A stretch of DNA of 8,164 bases from Microbacteriaceae bacterium (GTDB lineage Bacteria > Actinomycetota > Actinomycetes > Actinomycetales > Microbacteriaceae). Below are positions 5,634 to 8,164 of this stretch, piece after piece. The position numbers and the translations under genes are program-made. How positions within the stretch are numbered: the first letter of the stretch is position 1; every line of letters starts with the position of its first letter. The stretch spans positions 1 to 8,164 of the forward strand of contig JAAYAS010000244.1 of assembly GCA_012719255.1 (NCBI GenBank), given 5' to 3'. The notes under the pieces are model-generated. The model was given only the letters and a program-made list of their open reading frames with translations, was not told the DNA's origin and did not search any database.

Positions 5634-7001
5634 ATGGCACGGCTCTTCGGAACCGACGGCGTGCGCGGACTCGCGAACGACCACCTCACGGTGGAGCTCG
5701 CGGTCTCGCTCGCGCAGGCGGCGGCGTCCGTGCTCGCGCAGGATTCGCGCGAGCACGGGCGGCGCCCCGTCGCCGTGCTCGCGCGGGATCCGCGCATCTC
5801 GGGCGAGTTCCTCTCGGCCGCCGTGGCGGCCGGGCTCGCCTCGTCCGGCGTCGACGTGCTCGACGCCGGCGTCATCCCCACCCCGGCGGCGGCGTTCCTC
5901 ACCGCCGAGATCGAGGCCGACTTCGGCGTCATGATCTCGGCCTCGCACAACCCCGCCCCCGACAACGGGATCAAGTTCTTCGCCCGCGGCGGGCTCAAGC
6001 TCGCCGACGAGCTCGAGGCGCGCATCGAGGAGGCCCTCGACGAGCCCCCGCTGCGCCCCCAGGGCGGCGAGGTCGGGCACATCGACGTGTTCGCCGACGC
6101 CGAGGACCGCTACGCGCTCCACCTGCTGCGCTCGCTGCCCCGCATCCACGACGACGGCCGCCCGAACCTCGACGGCCTCCACGTCGTCATCGACGCCGCG
6201 AACGGCGCCGCCGCCGGCGTCTCGCCGCAGGTGTTCGCCGACGCCGGGGCCGAGGTCACCGTCATCGGCAACGAGCCCGACGGCATGAACATCAACGACG
6301 GCGTCGGCTCCACCCACCTCGAGCGCCTGCAGGCCGTCGTGCGCCGCCTCGGCGCCGACCTCGGCATCGCCCACGACGGCGACGCCGACCGTTGCCTCGC
6401 GGTCGACGAGCGCGGCGACGTCGTCGACGGCGACCAGATCATGGCGATCCTCGCCACCACGATGCAGCGCCGCGGCAAGCTCGTGAACGACACGCTCGTC
6501 GCCACCGTCATGTCGAACCTCGGCCTGCGGCTCGCGATGCGCGAGCACGGCATCGAGATGCTCGAGACGAAGGTCGGCGACCGCTACGTGCTCGCCGAGC
6601 TCAACGAGCGCGGCCTCAGCCTCGGCGGCGAGCAGTCGGGCCACGTCATCCTCACCGAGCACGCCACCACCGGCGACGGCGTGCTCACCGGCCTCTACCT
6701 CGCCTCGGTCGTCGGCCTCACCGGCCGCCCGCTCAGCGAGCTCAAGCAGGTCATGAAGGTCTACCCCCAGGTGCTCGTCAACGTGCGCGACGTGCGCAAG
6801 GACGACTGCGACCACGACGCCGAGCTGCAGGCCGCCGTCGCCCGCGTCGCCGCCGAGCTCGGCGAGACCGGCCGGGTGCTGCTGCGCCCCTCCGGCACCG
6901 AGCCGGTCGTGCGCGTGATGATCGAGGCCGAGACCCACGAGATCGCGCACCGCACCGCGCACGAGCTCGCCGAGGTCGTGCGCCGCCGCCTCGCGCGCTG
7001 A
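5634..7001 (+). CDS. glmM: Phosphoglucosamine mutase GlmM
   Basis: Interconverts glucosamine-6-phosphate and glucosamine-1-phosphate in the cytoplasm, the step before GlmU in the UDP-GlcNAc route to peptidoglycan. The 455-residue product is of normal length. It shows the start motif RLFGTDGVRG, the active-site loop ISASHNP with the phosphoserine Ser104, and the metal loop DGDADR (248-253, three Asp). The sugar-specificity loop GGEQSGH (331-337) and the phosphate-binding RPSGTEP (418-424) follow. These four loops define the alpha-D-phosphohexomutase family, and the E-Q-S-G form of the third loop fits glucosamine substrates. The ATG at 5634 has the AAGGAG site that overlaps the rpsI stop. An rplM-rpsI-glmM order is widely seen in actinobacteria and other Gram-positives. 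The gene ends the operon and is followed by a compound terminator. Confidence 0.98.
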   Translation: MARLFGTDGVRGLANDHLTVELAVSLAQAAASVLAQDSREHGRRPVAVLARDPRISGEFLSAAVAAGLASSGVDVLDAGVIPTPAAAFLTAEIEADFGVMISASHNPAPDNGIKFFARGGLKLADELEARIEEALDEPPLRPQGGEVGHIDVFADAEDRYALHLLRSLPRIHDDGRPNLDGLHVVIDAANGAAAGVSPQVFADAGAEVTVIGNEPDGMNINDGVGSTHLERLQAVVRRLGADLGIAHDGDADRCLAVDERGDVVDGDQIMAILATTMQRRGKLVNDTLVATVMSNLGLRLAMREHGIEMLETKVGDRYVLAELNERGLSLGGEQSGHVILTEHATTGDGVLTGLYLASVVGLTGRPLSELKQVMKVYPQVLVNVRDVRKDDCDHDAELQAAVARVAAELGETGRVLLRPSGTEPVVRVMIEAETHEIAHRTAHELAEVVRRRLAR

Positions 7002-7013
7002 CGCGCCCGCCGC

Positions 7014-7083
7014 GCGCATCCGGGCCCTCCCGGAGGGCCCGTCCGCCGTTCCCGGCGGACCTCGCCGCGCGCGCCGGATGCGC
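7014..7083 (+). terminator. Compound terminator: two hairpins within a closing stem
   Basis: Twelve bases after the glmM stop lies hairpin 1 (7022-7029 with 7033-7040, 8 bp, loop CCG). It abuts hairpin 2 (7041-7048 with 7053-7060, 8 bp, loop TTCC). Both are enclosed by a 10-bp perfect stem (7014-7023 with 7074-7083), which shares two bases with hairpin 1. The whole could fold as a three-way junction. There is no T-run. The first arm contains GCATCCGGGCCC, also present in the terminator at 4423-4474. Expected role: ending the rplM-rpsI-glmM transcript. Confidence 0.72.
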
Positions 7084-7258
7084 CCGGCCGCGCGCTCCGC
7101 GGCACCGGCGCGCATCGACATCCGCGGGTACGTACCGAGGATTTGATCGCGGTGCATGAATACCACCAGCATCCCGCGCAGGCGAAGCTGAACGAACGCT
7201 GAGTCAGCCCGTCCAGACGTCCCATCCGGACGCGGTCAACGACGACGAACGGACACCG
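7084..7258 (+). promoter_or_regulatory. Upstream region of the cstA-family gene
   Basis: These 175 bases separate the glmM terminator from the next start codon. They include a 6-bp hairpin (7087-7092 with 7098-7103), and a perfect 10-bp palindrome GGTACGTACC (7127-7136) that could be an operator. Between about 7137 and 7172 the sequence is less GC-rich than its surroundings and is the likeliest place for a promoter. The best pair I find is TTGATC (7143-7148) and CAGCAT (7167-7172), spacer 18, which is weak. A 16-codon ORF from GTG 7152 to the stop at 7200-7202 and an 11-codon ORF from ATG 7156 also lie here; neither is supported as a gene. No clear Crp/GlxR-type site is seen. Confidence 0.4.
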
Positions 7259-8164
7259 ATGAACTCACTCGTGCTCCTCGTGCTCGGATTGGCGATGATC
7301 GTCGCCGGGTACTTCCTCTACTCGAAATTCCTCGCCAAGAAGGTCTACAAGCTCGACCCGCAGGCGATCACCCCGGCCCACGCCCAGCGCGACGGCGTCG
7401 ACTTCGTGCCGACGAACAAGTTCGTGCTCTGGGGCCACCACTTCACCTCGGTCGCCGGCGCCGCGCCGATCGCCGGCCCCGCCATCGCGATCATCTGGGG
7501 CTGGCTGCCGGCCTTCCTCTGGGTCACGATCGGCACCGTGTTCTTCGCGGGCATGCACGACTTCGGCGCCCTGTGGGCCTCGACCCGCAACAAGGGCCGC
7601 ACCATCGGCACGCTCGCGCAGCGCTACATCGGCGCGCGCGGCTCGACCCTCTTCATGGTCGTGATCTTCCTCATGCTGCTCATGGTGAACGCGGTGTTCG
7701 CGCTCATCATCGCCCAGCTGCTCGTGTCGACGCCGACCTCGGTGATCCCGACCTGGGGCGCCATCGTCGTCGCCCTCCTCATCGGCCAGGCGATCTACCG
7801 CTTCAAGTGGAACCTCGTGCTCGTGTCGATCATCGGCGTCGTCGTGCTCTACGGCCTGATGATCCTCGGCGACATGTACCCGATCGTCCTCCCCGAGACG
7901 ATCATGGGCATGTCGGCGACCTCGTTCTGGATCGTCGTGCTGTTCATCTACGCGGGCATCGCCTCGCTGATGCCGGTGTGGATGCTCCTCCAGCCGCGCG
8001 ACTACATCAACGGCCTGCAGCTGTTCGTCGGCCTCATCCTGCTCTACGGCGCGATCATCATCTCGGCCCCGCAGGTGCTCGTCGGCCCGATGAACGAGGC
8101 GCTGCCCGAGGGCACGCCGTCGATCGTGCCGCTGCTGTTCGTCACCATCGCCTGCGGCGCGATC
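7259..8164 (+). CDS. cstA: CstA-family transporter (carbon starvation protein A), 3' end missing
   Basis: Members of this membrane family take up pyruvate or peptides, often under carbon limitation. The first 302 residues are present and the frame runs open into the window end. Several hydrophobic segments are visible: about 3-21, 70-100 (probably two), 131-156, 167-180, 186-204, 222-240 and 254-270. Family-specific stretches include DGVDFVPTNKFVLWGHHF (residues 46-63) with VAGAAPIAGPAIA, then FAGMHDFGALWAS, RTIGTLAQRYIG and QPRDYIN (245-251). The last residues, IACGAI, begin the next conserved segment. The start ATG spans 7259-7261 and gives the expected short N-terminus leading straight into the first helix; the ribosome binding site (around ACGGAC) is weak. 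The separate upstream region and the strong terminator before it suggest its own transcription unit. The exact substrate cannot be told from this part. Confidence 0.94.
   Translation, partial: MNSLVLLVLGLAMIVAGYFLYSKFLAKKVYKLDPQAITPAHAQRDGVDFVPTNKFVLWGHHFTSVAGAAPIAGPAIAIIWGWLPAFLWVTIGTVFFAGMHDFGALWASTRNKGRTIGTLAQRYIGARGSTLFMVVIFLMLLMVNAVFALIIAQLLVSTPTSVIPTWGAIVVALLIGQAIYRFKWNLVLVSIIGVVVLYGLMILGDMYPIVLPETIMGMSATSFWIVVLFIYAGIASLMPVWMLLQPRDYINGLQLFVGLILLYGAIIISAPQVLVGPMNEALPEGTPSIVPLLFVTIACGAI

Noticed and set aside
5064..7172. A 702-codon open frame on the - strand
   Set aside because: It lies antisense to rpsI and glmM, whose products are unmistakable. Its product is a low-complexity Ala/Val/Glu/Arg/Gly/Asp series without family features. 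Long antisense frames are expected at this GC content.
7152..7202. Annotating the 16-codon ORF before cstA as a gene
   Set aside because: It has a poor ribosome binding site, no recognised sequence and an uncertain transcription start; it is kept only as an observation.

Overview
The window is very GC-rich, with G/C strongly preferred at third codon positions, and every gene lies on the + strand. The gene content (TruA, L13, S9 with an acidic N-terminal extension, GlmM, a CstA-type transporter, a surface protein with an LAxTG-type anchor, and a Gln/Trp-rich membrane protein) points to a high-GC Gram-positive actinobacterium, most likely of the Microbacteriaceae type. The genus cannot be fixed from this sequence.

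Layout. (1) 2-2173: the 3' part of a secreted, cell-wall-anchored metallophosphoesterase whose start lies upstream of the window. (2) 2183-2218: a strong GC stem-loop. (3) 2235-3122: truA, tRNA pseudouridine synthase. (4) 3278-4417: a membrane protein with a cytoplasmic Gln/Trp nine-residue repeat, three membrane segments and an extracellular domain resembling DUF4352. (5) 4423-4474: a perfect 22-bp stem-loop, 10 bases before a clear promoter (TTGCCA-18-TAGACT). (6) 4648-7001: a compact rplM-rpsI-glmM operon with a leader of roughly 125 bases. (7) 7014-7083: a compound terminator made of two hairpins inside a closing stem. (8) 7259-8164: the 5' part of a cstA-family transporter gene, cut by the window end.

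How the genes work together. rplM and rpsI supply ribosomal proteins L13 and S9. glmM makes glucosamine-1-phosphate for UDP-GlcNAc and thus peptidoglycan, so the operon couples translation and cell-wall growth. truA modifies tRNA anticodon arms and commonly sits near ribosomal protein genes in actinobacteria. The metallophosphoesterase and the Gln/Trp protein are lineage-type envelope genes placed around truA. CstA-type proteins take up pyruvate or peptides and are usually a separate, nutrient-controlled unit, which fits the strong terminator before it.

Most of this window is ordinary housekeeping sequence. I see no CRISPR array, insertion sequence, tRNA, rRNA, phage module or defence system. 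The items most worth a second look are the rplM leader, the three long GC hairpins between transcription units, the tryptophan-every-nine-residues repeat, and the LASTG-anchored phosphoesterase with an unusual first metal motif.
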